The translations under genes were made by a program, and so were the position numbers. Below are positions 17,059 to 26,642 of a DNA stretch of 64,000 nt, in pieces. Below the pieces are notes generated by a model that made no database searches, was not told the origin of the DNA, and saw only the letters and a list, made by a program, of their open reading frames with translations. Positions within the stretch are counted from its first letter, which is position 1; every line of letters begins with the position of its first letter. This DNA comes from Hydrogenophilales bacterium (GTDB taxonomy: Bacteria > Pseudomonadota > Gammaproteobacteria > Burkholderiales > Thiobacillaceae). Where the stretch lies: the NCBI GenBank assembly GCA_016703155.1, contig JADJCP010000001.1, forward strand, positions 1,054,001-1,118,000. Direction: 5' to 3'.

Positions 17059-18153
17059 TTACGTCCTACCCGGCCCGACCGCTTCGGTCAACGTCTGCTT
17101 CAACAGGTCGGCCGGCGCGTCGGCGCTGACATAGCACTCACCCACCTTGCGGAACAGCACAAAGCGCATCTTGCCGGCTTCGACTTTCTTGTCCACGCCC
17201 ATGTAGTTCATGTAGGCGGCGACGCCTAGATTGGGCGCGACGGTGGGCAGGTTGGCGCGTTTGAACAGGGCGTCGATACGCTCGACATCGGCTTGCGAGA
17301 TGTTGCCCATGCGCCGAGACAGATCGGCCGCCAGCATGGTGCCGGCGGCGACGCCTTCGCCGTGCAGCCAGACGCCGTAGCCCATGCCGGCCTCGACCGC
17401 GTGGCCGAAGGTGTGGCCGAGGTTGAGCAGGGCGCGCTGGCCGGCTTCGCGCTCGTCGGCGGCGACCACCTCGGCCTTGTTCTCGCAGGAGCGGCGGATG
17501 GCATAGGCCAGTGCGTCGGCATCGCGCGCCACCAGCTTGTCCATGTTCGCTTCCAGCCATTCCAGGAAAGGCAGGTCGCGGATCAGACCGTATTTGATGA
17601 CTTCGGCGAGGCCGGCGGAAAGCTCGCGGTCGGGCAGGGTCTTGAGGGTTGCGGTATCGGCCAGGACAACTTGCGGCTGATAGAACGCGCCGACCATGTT
17701 CTTGCCCAGCGGGTGGTTGATGCCGGTCTTGCCGCCCACCGAGGAATCGACCTGGGCAAGCAGCGTGGTGGGCACCTGGATGAAGGGCACGCCGCGCTGG
17801 TAGCTGGCCGCCGCGAAGCCGGTCAGGTCGCCGATGACGCCGCCGCCCAGGGCGATCAAGGTGGTCTTGCGCTCGGCGCGGTCGGTGAGCAGGGCATCGA
17901 AGATGCGGTTCAGGGTTTCCCAGTTCTTGTAGGCCTCGCCGTCCGGCAGGACGATGGGCAGGACGCGCACCCCGGCGCCTTCCAGCGTCGCCGTCAGACG
18001 CGACAGATAGAGCGGCCCGACCGTGGTGTTGGTGACGATGGCAACGCGTTTCTGTGCGAGGTGCGGCACGATCAGGTCGGCGCAGTCGAGCAGCCCGGTG
18101 CCGATGTGGATGGGATAGCTCCGGTCGCCCAGATCGACGGTGAGTGTTTGCAT
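17059..18153 (-). CDS. aroB: 3-dehydroquinate synthase
   Basis: This 364-residue enzyme performs the second step of the shikimate pathway, converting DAHP to 3-dehydroquinate with NAD and a divalent metal. Recognisable segments are LPDGEAYKNWETLNRIFDALL, the NAD-binding ALGGGVIGDLTGFAAASYQRG, the metal/substrate region VGGKTGINHPLGKNMVGAFYQP and the metal-binding HTFGHAVEAGMGYG. The ATG at 18153 gives the family's usual N-terminus MQTLTVDLGDRSYPI; the open frame extends 23 codons further. aroK, its usual upstream partner, is absent here. Confidence 0.96.
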   Translation of the reverse strand: MQTLTVDLGDRSYPIHIGTGLLDCADLIVPHLAQKRVAIVTNTTVGPLYLSRLTATLEGAGVRVLPIVLPDGEAYKNWETLNRIFDALLTDRAERKTTLIALGGGVIGDLTGFAAASYQRGVPFIQVPTTLLAQVDSSVGGKTGINHPLGKNMVGAFYQPQVVLADTATLKTLPDRELSAGLAEVIKYGLIRDLPFLEWLEANMDKLVARDADALAYAIRRSCENKAEVVAADEREAGQRALLNLGHTFGHAVEAGMGYGVWLHGEGVAAGTMLAADLSRRMGNISQADVERIDALFKRANLPTVAPNLGVAAYMNYMGVDKKVEAGKMRFVLFRKVGECYVSADAPADLLKQTLTEAVGPGRT

Positions 18154-18294
18154 AACACGTCTCTGATGAATGTCCGGAGACATTATATGCTGTGCCCATC
18201 GGCACAACGAGGCGGGCAGCATGGCATTGGGTCGTTTTCATAGGCTGAGCAACCGACCCGGCAGGCCACGGATAGACCGGGGCACGCATAGTGG

Positions 18295-18322
18295 TTGACG
18301 ATTTTCATCATGTATATATGAT
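18295..18322 (+). promoter_or_regulatory. Candidate sigma-70 promoter for the IPTL-type mini-protein
   Basis: TTGACG and TATGAT are spaced by 16 bp, close to the sigma-70 consensus. Transcription would start about 25 bp before the small leader ORF at 18351. Confidence 0.5.
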
Positions 18323-18350
18323 GGCGCGGCGGCGGCAGGAGACGATGACA

Positions 18351-18401
18351 ATGAAGACCGCATTTCAATTGACGCACAAACTTTTTTGGGGAAATGAATG
18401 A
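18351..18401 (+). CDS. 16-residue leader ORF, translationally coupled
   Basis: A short ORF (MKTAFQLTHKLFWGNE) has a good ribosome binding site (CAGGAGACG) and ends in a TGA that overlaps the ATG of the next gene. Its first five residues equal those of the downstream protein (MKTAF), and the DNA there is also nearly duplicated. It may be a coupling leader or a duplicated start. There is no direct proof of translation. Confidence 0.35.
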   Translation: MKTAFQLTHKLFWGNE

Positions 18402-18574
18402 AGACTGCATTCCTTTTGTTGGCTGGTTTTGCACCTGTATCCGCCTGGGCCGCCATCATGACGGTTCCGACATCCGTATCCGTACCCACCCTCGATGAAT
18501 TCGCCCTGACCGGGTTGGCCGTGGCTGTCGGCTTGCTGGGTGGGCGCATGATCAGCAAGAGGAAGAACAAGTAA
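18398..18574 (+). CDS. 58-residue exported protein with IPTL-type sorting signal
   Basis: This very short protein has a signal peptide (MKTAFLLLAGFAPVSAWA) and almost nothing else except a C-terminal segment VPTLDEFALTGLAVAVGLLGG followed by a basic tail RMISKRKNK. That layout (xPTL motif, hydrophobic helix, basic end) matches the IPTL-CTERM sorting signal processed by exosortase H. The mature domain after cleavage would be only about ten residues, so the signal itself may be the functional part. A membrane hydroxylase gene follows at 18680. The same pairing occurs at 29586-31114. Confidence 0.7.
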   Translation: MKTAFLLLAGFAPVSAWAAIMTVPTSVSVPTLDEFALTGLAVAVGLLGGRMISKRKNK

Positions 18575-18585
18575 TCCGTTTCTCC

Positions 18586-18612
18586 CAGTTCCTGGTCCAA
18601 GGCCAGGAACTG
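18586..18612 (+). other. Hairpin after IPTL mini-protein gene
   Basis: CAGTTCCTGG-N7-CCAGGAACTG is a perfect 10-bp stem. A second stem, GGGCCG/CGGCCC, lies at 18641-18658. There is no T run, so these are more likely processing or attenuation elements than terminators. Confidence 0.5.
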
Positions 18613-18679
18613 ATTGGCCAACTCCAGGCCCCATCAATATGGGCCGCGGTTACGGCCCTTACCTTCGCAAAGTGATTGA

Positions 18680-19498
18680 ATGACCCCAGAAACATTGGCT
18701 TCGCTGCATCGGAGGTATTTCGATGTGCTCTTGTTGGGGATGATCCTGCTTCTATGGCTGGAAACAGCCTTCTACCAGATACCCCTCAAATCAGAGCGCG
18801 CCCGGGCTATACATGCGGCGCACAACTTCGGGATATGGGTCATTGCCGTCCTGGTAGCCAATCAACTCGTCGGCAATTATCTTTTGGATATTCCACAACG
18901 CCCGCATGAGGTGGGGTTCGGCGTGTTTCACTGGATCCCGATACCCTTCATCGTGCAATTGCTGCTAGGCATTCTCCTCCTCGACCTGGCGGATTATCTC
19001 TTCCACGTCCTGGCCCACCGTGTCCAATGGTTATGGTTGCTGCATTCCGTGCATCACTCCGACACCGATCTGGACGTCACGACGTCACTGCGCTTTCACC
19101 CACTGGAAGCCGCCGCCAGCCTGACCTGGACATTCGCCGTGCTGATATTGATGGGCCTTCCATTGTGGCTGCTCGCGGTGCGCAGTCTGTTCTCGTTGCC
19201 TTTCACGCTGATGCAGCACATGAATGTCGCTTTTCCAGCGAGCCTGGACAAGGCACTGCGCTGGATACTGATCACGCCACATCTGCACCGGATTCACCAC
19301 TCCCCACTGGAGCAGGAAAACAACCGCAATTTTGGTTCGACACTCTCGGTCTGGGATCGACTGTTCGGCACCCTGCATGAGCACAGCGCGCCGAAAGCCA
19401 TGGTTTACAGCCTGGCGAAACTGAAGAACAGCGACTGGCAAAGCGTCTGGGGCATGCTGAAAACCCCCATTTCCGCGAGAAAAATGGGGTTTCTCTAA
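18680..19498 (+). CDS. Membrane di-iron hydroxylase (sterol desaturase/fatty acid hydroxylase family), copy 1
   Basis: This 272-residue integral membrane protein has the eight-histidine di-iron pattern of the fatty acid hydroxylase superfamily: DYLFHVLAHR (HxxxH), LLHSVHHSD (HxxHH), and HLHRIHHS near the C-terminus. At least five hydrophobic segments are present. The last region, FGSTLSVWDRLFGTLHEHS, is characteristic of the bacterial branch. Such enzymes hydroxylate or desaturate lipid or carotenoid substrates; the substrate here is unknown. It follows the IPTL-type mini-protein by 105 bp. A paralog at 30269 also follows an exosortase-signal protein. Confidence 0.9.
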   Translation: MTPETLASLHRRYFDVLLLGMILLLWLETAFYQIPLKSERARAIHAAHNFGIWVIAVLVANQLVGNYLLDIPQRPHEVGFGVFHWIPIPFIVQLLLGILLLDLADYLFHVLAHRVQWLWLLHSVHHSDTDLDVTTSLRFHPLEAAASLTWTFAVLILMGLPLWLLAVRSLFSLPFTLMQHMNVAFPASLDKALRWILITPHLHRIHHSPLEQENNRNFGSTLSVWDRLFGTLHEHSAPKAMVYSLAKLKNSDWQSVWGMLKTPISARKMGFL

Positions 19499-19590
19499 CA
19501 ACGACCGCTGCCCAACCGCATGGCGGCCCCGGAGGCGCCGTCTGATATCCTCCCCGACATACCGCGCACAAATCGATGGAGCCCCGCCCC

Positions 19591-20366
19591 GTGAAGCTCG
19601 CCACCTGGAACGTCAACTCCCTGAAAGTCCGCCTGCCCCACCTGCTCGACTGGCTGGCGGCGCAAACTCCGGATGTGGTCTGCCTGCAGGAAACCAAGCT
19701 GACCGACGAGGCTTTTCCGATCGCCGAGATCCAGGCGGCCGGATACCACGTGGCCTATTCCGGACAGAAGACCTATAACGGCGTCGCCATCGTCAGCCGC
19801 AGCCCGGCGAGCGACGTGGTCATGGGTATTCCGGCTTCGCCGACGAGCAGAAGCGCGTGCTCGCCGCGACCATTGACGGCACGCGGGTCATCTGCCTGTA
19901 CATCCCCAACGGCCAGAGCGTCGATTCGGACAAATACCAGTACAAACTGGCCTGGCTGAATGCCTTGCAGGGCTGGCTGAAGACCGAACTGGCGACGCAT
20001 CCGCGTCTGGCCGTACTGGGCGATTTCAACATCGCCCCGGAAGATCGCGACGTCTACGATCCGGTGGCCTGGGCCGGCCAGGTGCTCTGTTCCGAGCCGG
20101 AGCGGGCACACTTCCAGGCCATGCTCGACCAGGGTCTGCGCGACACCTTCCGTCTCTTCGAGCAGGCCGAGCAAAGCTATTCGTGGTGGGATTACCGCGC
20201 CGCCGGGTTCCGCCGCAACCTAGGCATGCGCATCGACCATATCCTGGCCACGCCGGCACTGGCCGATATCTGTACCGCATGCGTCATCGACAAGGCGCCG
20301 CGCAAGCTGGAACGTCCCTCCGACCATGCGCCGGTCATCGCGGAGTTCGTGTCCCCGAACGGCTGA
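19591..20366 (+). CDS. xthA: Exodeoxyribonuclease III (one frameshift)
   Basis: This is the base-excision-repair AP endonuclease/3' exonuclease. Motifs are LATWNVNSLKVRL, CLQETKLTD, GDFNIAPEDRDVYDP, WWDYRAAGFRRNLGMRIDHIL and the C-terminal SDHAPVIAEF. One base is missing at about 19832: restoring a G gives IPGFADEQKRVL and joins the two frames into a 259-residue protein. I prefer the GTG at 19591 because GGAG lies 9 bp upstream and the protein then begins VKLATWNVNS as in the family; the ATG at 19576 is an alternative. The break is in a short homopolymer and probably a sequencing error. Confidence 0.9.
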
Positions 20367-20372
20367 CAGCGC

Positions 20373-22144
20373 ATGCTCGCAGCGCGTGACATCCTGCTCT
20401 GCCTGGTCTGGCTGACCTGCTGGCCGGTCGCTGCCTGGGGACAGGCGCCGGACTACGACCCGACCCGCTACGCCAGCTACCGCATCGATCCGAGTCGAAA
20501 CGCGACCATCGAGCAGATTACCGCGACGCCGTTCACACCCCTGGCCTCGCCCGTACTAAATCCGGGGTATACCCAATCCGCCTACTGGTTCCGGATCCAG
20601 CCGCCGGGCGACGAAGCCTGGCTCATCGAAGTGCAATCGCCGCTGCTGGACCATGTCGATCTGTTCCTGCCGGATGGGCAAGGGGGCTATCGGCTGGATG
20701 CCGGCGGCGACGCCCGGCCATTCGTCGAGCGCGAGATCAAACACCGCAACCCGGTTTTCCGCATCCCCAAGGACATCACCGCCCCGGTCTATCTGCGCAT
20801 CCAGTCCGACGGGCCGATGCTCATGCCCATCCAGATCTGGCGATCCGACGGTTTTTATGGACACCTGAATTTCGACGAGTTCGGCCATGGCCTGTATTTC
20901 GGCATGATGAGCATCATGGTCGCCTACAACCTGTTCCTATTCTTCGTGGTGCGCGACCAGAACTACCTCAACTACGTCCTCTACATCGGCATCTTTGTGC
21001 TATCCCAGGCGGCACTGAACGGCTACGGGCTACAATACCTGTGGCCAAACAGCCCGTGGATGGCCAATCACGCCCAAGCCTTCCTGGTCGGGGCGGTAAT
21101 CTATGCCGGCTCGCGCTTCGCACACGACTTTCTCGACATCCCGATCAATCTACCCAGCTTCATTTGGCCGATCCGCGCCATGCAATGGGCCGCGCTGGGC
21201 ATCATGGCATTCACCCTCGTCGGCCCCTATACCATCGCCGCGCGCCTGGCCAACTATCTTGGGCTGATTCTTGTCCTGGTCGTACTGCCGGCGGGGATCG
21301 TCTGCGCCTGGCGTCGCTACCGACCGGCCTACTGGTTCGTCACCGCCTGGGGGCTGTTCCTGATCGGGATCTTCGCCACTGGCCTGACCCTCGCCGGACT
21401 CATTCCCTACCAATTCATTACCGCCAATGCCATGCAATTCGGCGCCGCCCTGGAAGTCCTGCTGCTCTCGTTCGCCCTGGCCGACCGGATTTCCAGTCTG
21501 CGCACCGATAAAGAGCTGGCGCAGGCCGAGGCCAACCGCAATCTACGGCGCCTCAATGAAGACCTCGAGACCCTGGTGCAGGCGCGAACCAGCGAATTGA
21601 CCGCCGCCAATCAGGCGCTGGAAGTGAAGAACCACATCCTCGCCGATATCGCCAAACACGATGGCCTCACCGGCCTGCTCAACCATGCCTCGTTCATGGC
21701 CCTGCTCTCGGCGCAGGTCGAGGAGGCGCATCGCTACACCTATCCACTTTCGCTGATGATGATCGACATTGACTATTTCAAGCGCATCAACGACAACTAC
21801 GGCCATCAATTCGGCGACACTGCCCTCGCCGCCGTCGCCAAAGTGCTGACGCAGGGGAAGCGGGTGTCCGACGAGGCCGCGCGCTACGGTGGCGAGGAAT
21901 TCACCCTGATCCTGCCGCACACCGAACTTGAGGCGGCGCTGCGCCTCGCCGAGCGTCTGCGTCATGCGGTCATGGCGATCCGCCTCGACGGCGCCGACGA
22001 ACTCATCCTGAGCGCCAGTTTCGGCGTCGCCGTCATCCCGGAAACGGATACCGGGATGACCCGGACCAACTGATCCGGGACGCCGACAATGCCCTGTATC
22101 GGGCCAAGCACGAAGGCCGGAACCGCGTCTGCGCGGGGCTTTGA
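20373..22144 (+). CDS. 7TM-DISM diguanylate cyclase (one frameshift near the end)
   Basis: This protein of about 590 residues has a signal peptide, a periplasmic 7TMR-DISM extracellular domain (roughly residues 30-165; SAYWFRIQ, WLIEVQSPLLDHVDLF), seven membrane segments (about 180-375), a coiled coil and a GGDEF domain with DGLTGLLNHASF, MMIDIDYFKRINDNYGH and the catalytic RYGGEEF. It should make cyclic di-GMP in response to an extracytoplasmic ligand. A missing G near 22055-22057 truncates the frame at TDTGMTRTN; restoring it gives DDPDQLIRDADNALYRAKHEGRN and a normal GGDEF end at 22144. It starts 6 bp after xthA. Confidence 0.9.
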
Positions 22145-22170
22145 CGCATTACAAATAAATCCCTGGAACG

Positions 22171-22217
22171 ACACTGGATATAGTGATATTGTTTTCCGCA
22201 TTCACCATATCTAGTGG
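22171..22217 (+). promoter_or_regulatory. Tandem NrdR boxes upstream of nrdJ
   Basis: ACACTGGATATAGTGA (22171-22186) and TCACCATATCTAGTGG (22202-22217) both match the 16-bp NrdR palindrome, with the left half of the second weaker. Their starts are 31 bp apart, which is the known three-turn spacing of tandem NrdR boxes. NrdR is the ATP/dATP-sensing repressor of ribonucleotide reductase genes, and the next gene is nrdJ. Confidence 0.8.
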
Positions 22218-22271
22218 TGCTATGTGTAATTACAAAGGTCGCGCCGAAGCGCCGCCAACCAGGAGACCATG

Positions 22272-25119
22272 ATGCAGGAAACCCTTTTCCCGGAACTCGA
22301 CGAGCAGAACATTTCCACCGAAGTCCTGCTGGAAAAATACGCCAAGGGCAAGGAAGCCAATGTCACCGACGTGCGCATGCGCGTCGCCCGAGCCCTGGCA
22401 GCCATCGAGGATAAAAAAGACCGTGCCCTCTGGGAGCGGCGCTTCTTCGAAGCCATGGAGGCCGGCTTCATCCCCGGCGGGCGCATCAACTCCGCCGCCG
22501 GCACCGAGCTGCAGGCCACCCTCATCAACTGCTTCGTACAACCGGTCGGCGACGCCATCTCCGGCATGTCCGACGGCAAGCCGGGCATCTACGTCGCCCT
22601 CGAAGAAGCCGCCGAAACCATGCGCCGGGGCGGCGGCGTCGGCTACGATTTTTCCACCATCCGCCCCAAGGGCGCTTTGGTGAAGGGCACGCAATCGCGC
22701 GCCAGCGGCCCCATCTCTTACATGCGCGTCTTCGACCGTTCCTGCGAGACCGTCGAATCCGCCGGCGCCCGGCGCGGCGCGCAGATGGGTGTGCTGCGCT
22801 GCGACCACCCGGACATCGAGGACTTCATCCACGCCAAGGACAGCGGCGACCTGCGCAACTTCAACATCTCCCTGGGCGTCACCGATGCCTTCATGCAGGC
22901 GGTGCAGGACGACGGCGACATCGAACTGGCGCACAAGGCCGTGCCCGGCGACGAACAGATGGCCGCCGGCGCCTACCCGCGCGACGATGGCCTGTGGGTC
23001 TATCGCAAGGTCAAGGCGCGCGACCTCTGGGGCCAGGTCATGCACTCCACCTACGACCACGCCGAACCCGGCGTGCTCTTCCTGGACCGCATCAACAAGG
23101 ACAACAACCTCGGCTATTGCGAAACCATCGAGGCCACCAACCCGTGCGGCGAACAGCCTTTGCCGCCCTACGGCTGCTGCTGCCTGGGCTCGATCAACCT
23201 GACGCGCTTCGTCAAATCCGCCTTCCTGGGCGAGGCCGAGTTCGATTTCCCCGCCCTGGCCAAGACCGTCGCGGCGGCGGTGCGCATGCTCGACAACGTC
23301 CTCGATATGACCGCCTGGCCGCTCGACAAGCAGAACGACGAGGCCAAGGCGAAGCGGCGTATCGGCCTGGGCTTTACCGGCCTGGGCGATACCCTGGTCA
23401 TGCTCGGCCTGCGCTACGACACCGATGCGGCGCGCGCCTTCGGCGGCCAGGCCGCCGAATTCATGCGCGACGAGGCCTACAAGGCGTCCGTCGATCTGGC
23501 CAGGGAGCGCGGCGCCTTCCCGATGTTCAACGCCGATCTGTATCTGACCGGTAGCAGTTTCGCATCGCGCCTGCCCGCCGAGATCAAGGCCGACATCCGC
23601 GCCCACGGCATCCGCAATTCGCACCTGCTGTCCATCGCCCCCACCGGCACCATCTCGCTGGCCTTCGCCGACAACGCCAGCAACGGCATCGAACCGCCCT
23701 TCTCCTGGTACTACACGCGCAAAAAGCGCATGCCGGACGGCGGCACCAAGGAATACCAGGTCGAAGACCACGCCTATCGCCTCTACCGCGATCAGGGCGG
23801 CGACATGGCAAACCTGCCTGCCAGCTTCGTCACCGCCCTGGAAATCTCCGCCATGGACCACATGAAGATGGTCGCGGCGGTCGCCCCCTACGTCGACTCG
23901 GCCATCTCCAAGACGGTGAACGTGCCCGGCGACTACCCGTTCGACGACTTCGCCGAACTCTACAGCGCCGCCTGGCGCGCCGGCCTGAAAGGCATCACCA
24001 CCTATCGACCGAATGCCGTGCTCGGCAGCGTCCTCTCGGTCGAACCGGAGAAGGCCGCGCCGCAGGACTTCGTCAGCACCGATGTCAACCGGCGCATCGA
24101 AATCAAGAACGTCCCCGCGCCGGTACTGGAATCGCTCAAATGGCCCGGCCGGCCCAAGCTGCCCAGCGGCAACATGGCCTGGAGCTACATGATCGAATCG
24201 CCGCACGGCAGCTTCGCCATCTTCGTCGGCCACGTCGAGAATGGCGGCGGCAAGGCCTGGCCCTTCGAACTCTGGGTCAACGGCGCCGAACAGCCGCGCG
24301 GCCTGGGCGCCCTCGCCAAGGCCCTGTCCATGGACATGCGCGCCAACGACCGCGCCTGGCTCAAGCTGAAACTCGAAACCCTCGCCAAGACACGCGGCGA
24401 CGACGCCTGCCACATCCCCTTCCCGCCGCACGGCGAAGTCCGCCCCGTGCCCAGCATGGTCTCGGCCATGGCGCAGATCGTCCAGTGGCGCCTGGAACAG
24501 CTCGGCGCCCTCGACATCGAAGGCCCCAGCCCGCTGCTCGACGTCCTGTTCAGCCTGAAAGAACCCAAGACCGGCACCGACGGCACCCTTTCCTGGACCG
24601 TCGACGTCCTCAACCCGGCCTCCGGCGACGACTTCGTCCTCGGCCTGAAAGAGATCACCCTGCCGGACGGCGTCACCCGACCCTACTCCCTGTGGCTCTC
24701 CGGCGACTACCCGCGCGCCCTCGATGGCCTGTGCAAGATGCTCTCCCTGGACATGCGCGTCATCGACCCGGCCTGGATCGGCATGAAACTGCGCAAGCTG
24801 CTCAACTATCAGGAACCCCTCGGCGACTTCATGGCCAAGACCCCCGGATCGGAAAAGAGCCAGACTTGGCCCTCCACCGTCGCCTACGTCGCCCAGCTCA
24901 TCATCCACCGCTACGCCATGCTCGGCCTGCTCACCGAAGACGGCGAAGCCATCCAGCAGATGGGCATCCTCGAAACCCCCACCCCCCGCCGGCCATGCCC
25001 CGACCGCCATGCCGGCGATCAAGGGCAAGCGCTGCAAGGAATGCGGGAATGAGACGGTGATTCGGAAGGATGGCTGTGATTTCTGTACGGCGTGTGGGGC
25101 GGTGGGGGCGTGCGGGTAG
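22272..25119 (+). CDS. nrdJ: Adenosylcobalamin-dependent (class II) ribonucleotide reductase (one frameshift near the end)
   Basis: This protein of about 950 residues reduces ribonucleotides to deoxyribonucleotides using coenzyme B12. Key segments are FIPGGRINSAAGT, LINCFVQPVGDAI, GGGVGYDFSTIRPKG, the catalytic NPCGEQPLPPYGCCCLGSINL and APTGTISLAFADNASNGIEPPF. Two tandem repeats follow in the C-terminal part (PHGSFAIFVGHVENG region and a second copy). One extra C in the run near 24972-24977 shifts the frame; removing it restores MPAIKGKRCKECGNETVI...GCDFCTACGAVGACG, the Cys-rich zinc-ribbon tail that re-reduces the active site. ATG codons at 22269 and 22272 both follow AGGAG; 22272 has better spacing. 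Confidence 0.95.
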
Positions 25120-25181
25120 CTGAATTTCGCTATGATGCAAAATACGTATCAACGATAAAGATCAGACACGGAGGTCCGATC

Positions 25182-25406
25182 ATGACGCAACTCGAAATCG
25201 CCAAGCTGCCGATCGAGGAAAAGCTCCAGCTTATGGAGTCGCTCTGGGATGCACTCTGCCACGACCCATTGATGGAAACCGCAATCCCTGCATGGCACGC
25301 GGATGTGCTCGCGGACCGGCAGGCGCGACTCGACGCACGCGAGGAATCGATCTCGGATTGGGAAGAGGCCAAGAAACGCATACGTGAGCAGACGGAATCG
25401 CGTTGA
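25182..25406 (+). CDS. Antitoxin, addiction-module component family
   Basis: This 74-residue helical, acidic protein begins MTQLEIAKLPIEEKLQLMESLWDAL and matches the putative addiction-module component (RelB-like) antitoxins that pair with RelE/ParE toxins. GGAGG lies 8 bp before the ATG. Its TGA overlaps the toxin ATG (TGATG), which couples translation. As usual for this module the antitoxin comes first and probably represses the operon. Confidence 0.88.
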   Translation: MTQLEIAKLPIEEKLQLMESLWDALCHDPLMETAIPAWHADVLADRQARLDAREESISDWEEAKKRIREQTESR

Positions 25407-25702
25407 TGCGTATCCGCATCACCCGCTCGGCGGAGGTGGACCTGATGAATGGTTATGCCTTTTACGAGCATCAGCAGGCCGGTATTGGGTCCTATTTTCT
25501 GGACAGTCTGTATGCGGACATCGACGCCTTGATGCTCTATGGCGGCGTGCATGCCAAGCCAATCGCGGGACTACATCGGGCGATGGCCAAACGGTTTCCA
25601 TTCGCTATTTACTATGACCTTCAAGGCGACCTGATTACCGTTGTCGCGGTGCTGGACTGCCGGCGGAATCCGGCTTCGATTGTGAAACGGTTATCGAGGT
25701 AA
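25406..25702 (+). CDS. RelE/ParE-family toxin
   Basis: This 98-residue protein begins MRIRITRSAEVDLMNGYAFYEHQQAGIGSYFLDSLYADID and has the compact RelE/ParE fold pattern, ending FPFAIYYDLQGDLITVVAVLDCRRNP. Members either cleave mRNA on the ribosome or inhibit gyrase; this cannot be decided here, though the LDCRRNP ending is common in ParE-like proteins. It overlaps the antitoxin by one base. Confidence 0.88.
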   Translation: MRIRITRSAEVDLMNGYAFYEHQQAGIGSYFLDSLYADIDALMLYGGVHAKPIAGLHRAMAKRFPFAIYYDLQGDLITVVAVLDCRRNPASIVKRLSR

Positions 25703-25771
25703 TAATCGTGCTACGTCCCCTATTGTTCTTCGGGTGAGCGTTTAGCGTGATTGTGTTCAGGAAAGGCTGCT

Positions 25772-26047
25772 ATGAACAATGAGACCATAAGTAAACTCAA
25801 AGGGCTTATTGACGAAGTCATATATGCCCCCACGAAAAAGGACGCTCAGCATCAATTAAGGCGCCTGGAGTTCATGGCTTCTGGATTAAGAGGCAGGATC
25901 GATCCCTATCTGTCTGGGAAGCTAAGCGAAGTGATTGCTTACGCTAAAGAGGCTTCCGGCAGAGTGAATAACAAATCACATTGGATTTCCTGCGTAGATC
26001 AGTGCTGGTATGTTTTTGAGAGTGGCGTCCAGCGATTAGAACAATAG
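25772..26047 (+). CDS. Small hypothetical protein after the toxin-antitoxin pair
   Basis: This 91-residue protein begins MNNETISKLKGLIDEVIYAPTKKDAQHQLRRLEFMASGL. It is predicted mostly helical, with two Trp/Cys residues in HWISCVDQCWYVFE. AGGAAAGG precedes the ATG. The G+C content is clearly lower than that of the surrounding genes, which suggests transfer. I do not recognise a family. It lies between the toxin-antitoxin genes and a palindromic element, a typical mobile-DNA landing zone. Confidence 0.55.
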   Translation: MNNETISKLKGLIDEVIYAPTKKDAQHQLRRLEFMASGLRGRIDPYLSGKLSEVIAYAKEASGRVNNKSHWISCVDQCWYVFESGVQRLEQ

Positions 26048-26116
26048 GGGACGCCCCCGTTTTCCCCTTGCGAACCGATTGTTTAGTGGTCGAACGGAGT
26101 AGGCCGGGAGTGGCCC

Positions 26117-26554
26117 GGCAGCCAGTTCCTTTCTTTGCCCGTGCAAAGAAAGGAACCAAAGAAAGCACGCCCCGCTTCGCCGCCCTTCGGGTACCCGATT
26201 TTTCCGACACCGTCCGGGCGGCTGCGCAACTCGCCCTCCGGGCTCAGACAGTGCTCGCCGACTTCCCCCGAACGGCGTCGGAAAAATCGGCGGCTCAGAA
26301 GGGGATTGGAAAACCCTCAACTCGTCTACCGGCGCTGAAATGGCTGGCCGGGTCGCAATGCGATGGTTTTAACCCCCCCTTCAGCCGGAGCCGTGATTTC
26401 GGGACGAGGCTGGGGGTTGTCGGCGAAAGGTGTCTGAGCGAAGCGAGTTCTTTCGCCGCCCAGTCTTGTTCCGAAATCACGGGGTTTCGACGGATGTAGG
26501 GCGTGCTTTCTTTGGTGACTTTCTTTGCACGAGCAAAGAAAGTTACGCGCTGCC
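26117..26554 (+). repeat. 438-bp palindromic intergenic element with 56-bp terminal inverted repeats
   Basis: Arms 26117-26172 and 26499-26554 are imperfect inverted repeats (about 48 of 56 positions pair), and each arm is itself a hairpin built on CTTTCTTTG / CAAAGAAAG. Inside are two more stems: 26194-26210 with 26274-26290 (16 of 17 bp) and 26391-26402 with 26471-26482 (12 of 12 bp). No credible gene lies within. The hairpin ends resemble repeats scattered in many beta- and gammaproteobacterial genomes. It may be a MITE-like or RNA-structured element. Confidence 0.7.
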
Positions 26555-26587
26555 GGGCGCCCCCGGCCAACACCGCCTTACGGGTGC

Positions 26588-26632
26588 CGCCCCCCCCTCC
26601 CCCTGAGAGGGCGAGGCTGTGGGAGAGGGATA
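26588..26632 (+). repeat. Short C/G-rich inverted repeat at end of PAS-GGDEF gene
   Basis: CCCTCCCCCTGAGAGGGCGAGG followed by CTGTGGGAGAGGGA-type sequence can fold back on itself. It resembles widespread intergenic repeats and may end the minus-strand transcript of the gene at 26643. Confidence 0.35.
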
Positions 26633-26642
26633 CTCCCTGTTT

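Noticed and set aside
22230..25037. 935-codon open frame on the minus strand
   Set aside because: It is the antisense shadow of nrdJ in high-GC DNA. The plus-strand frame has clear RNR motifs, while the minus frame has no recognisable domain.
26135..26573. Several short ORFs in the palindromic element
   Set aside because: They lie on both strands across inverted repeats, have no ribosome binding sites and no recognisable protein family.
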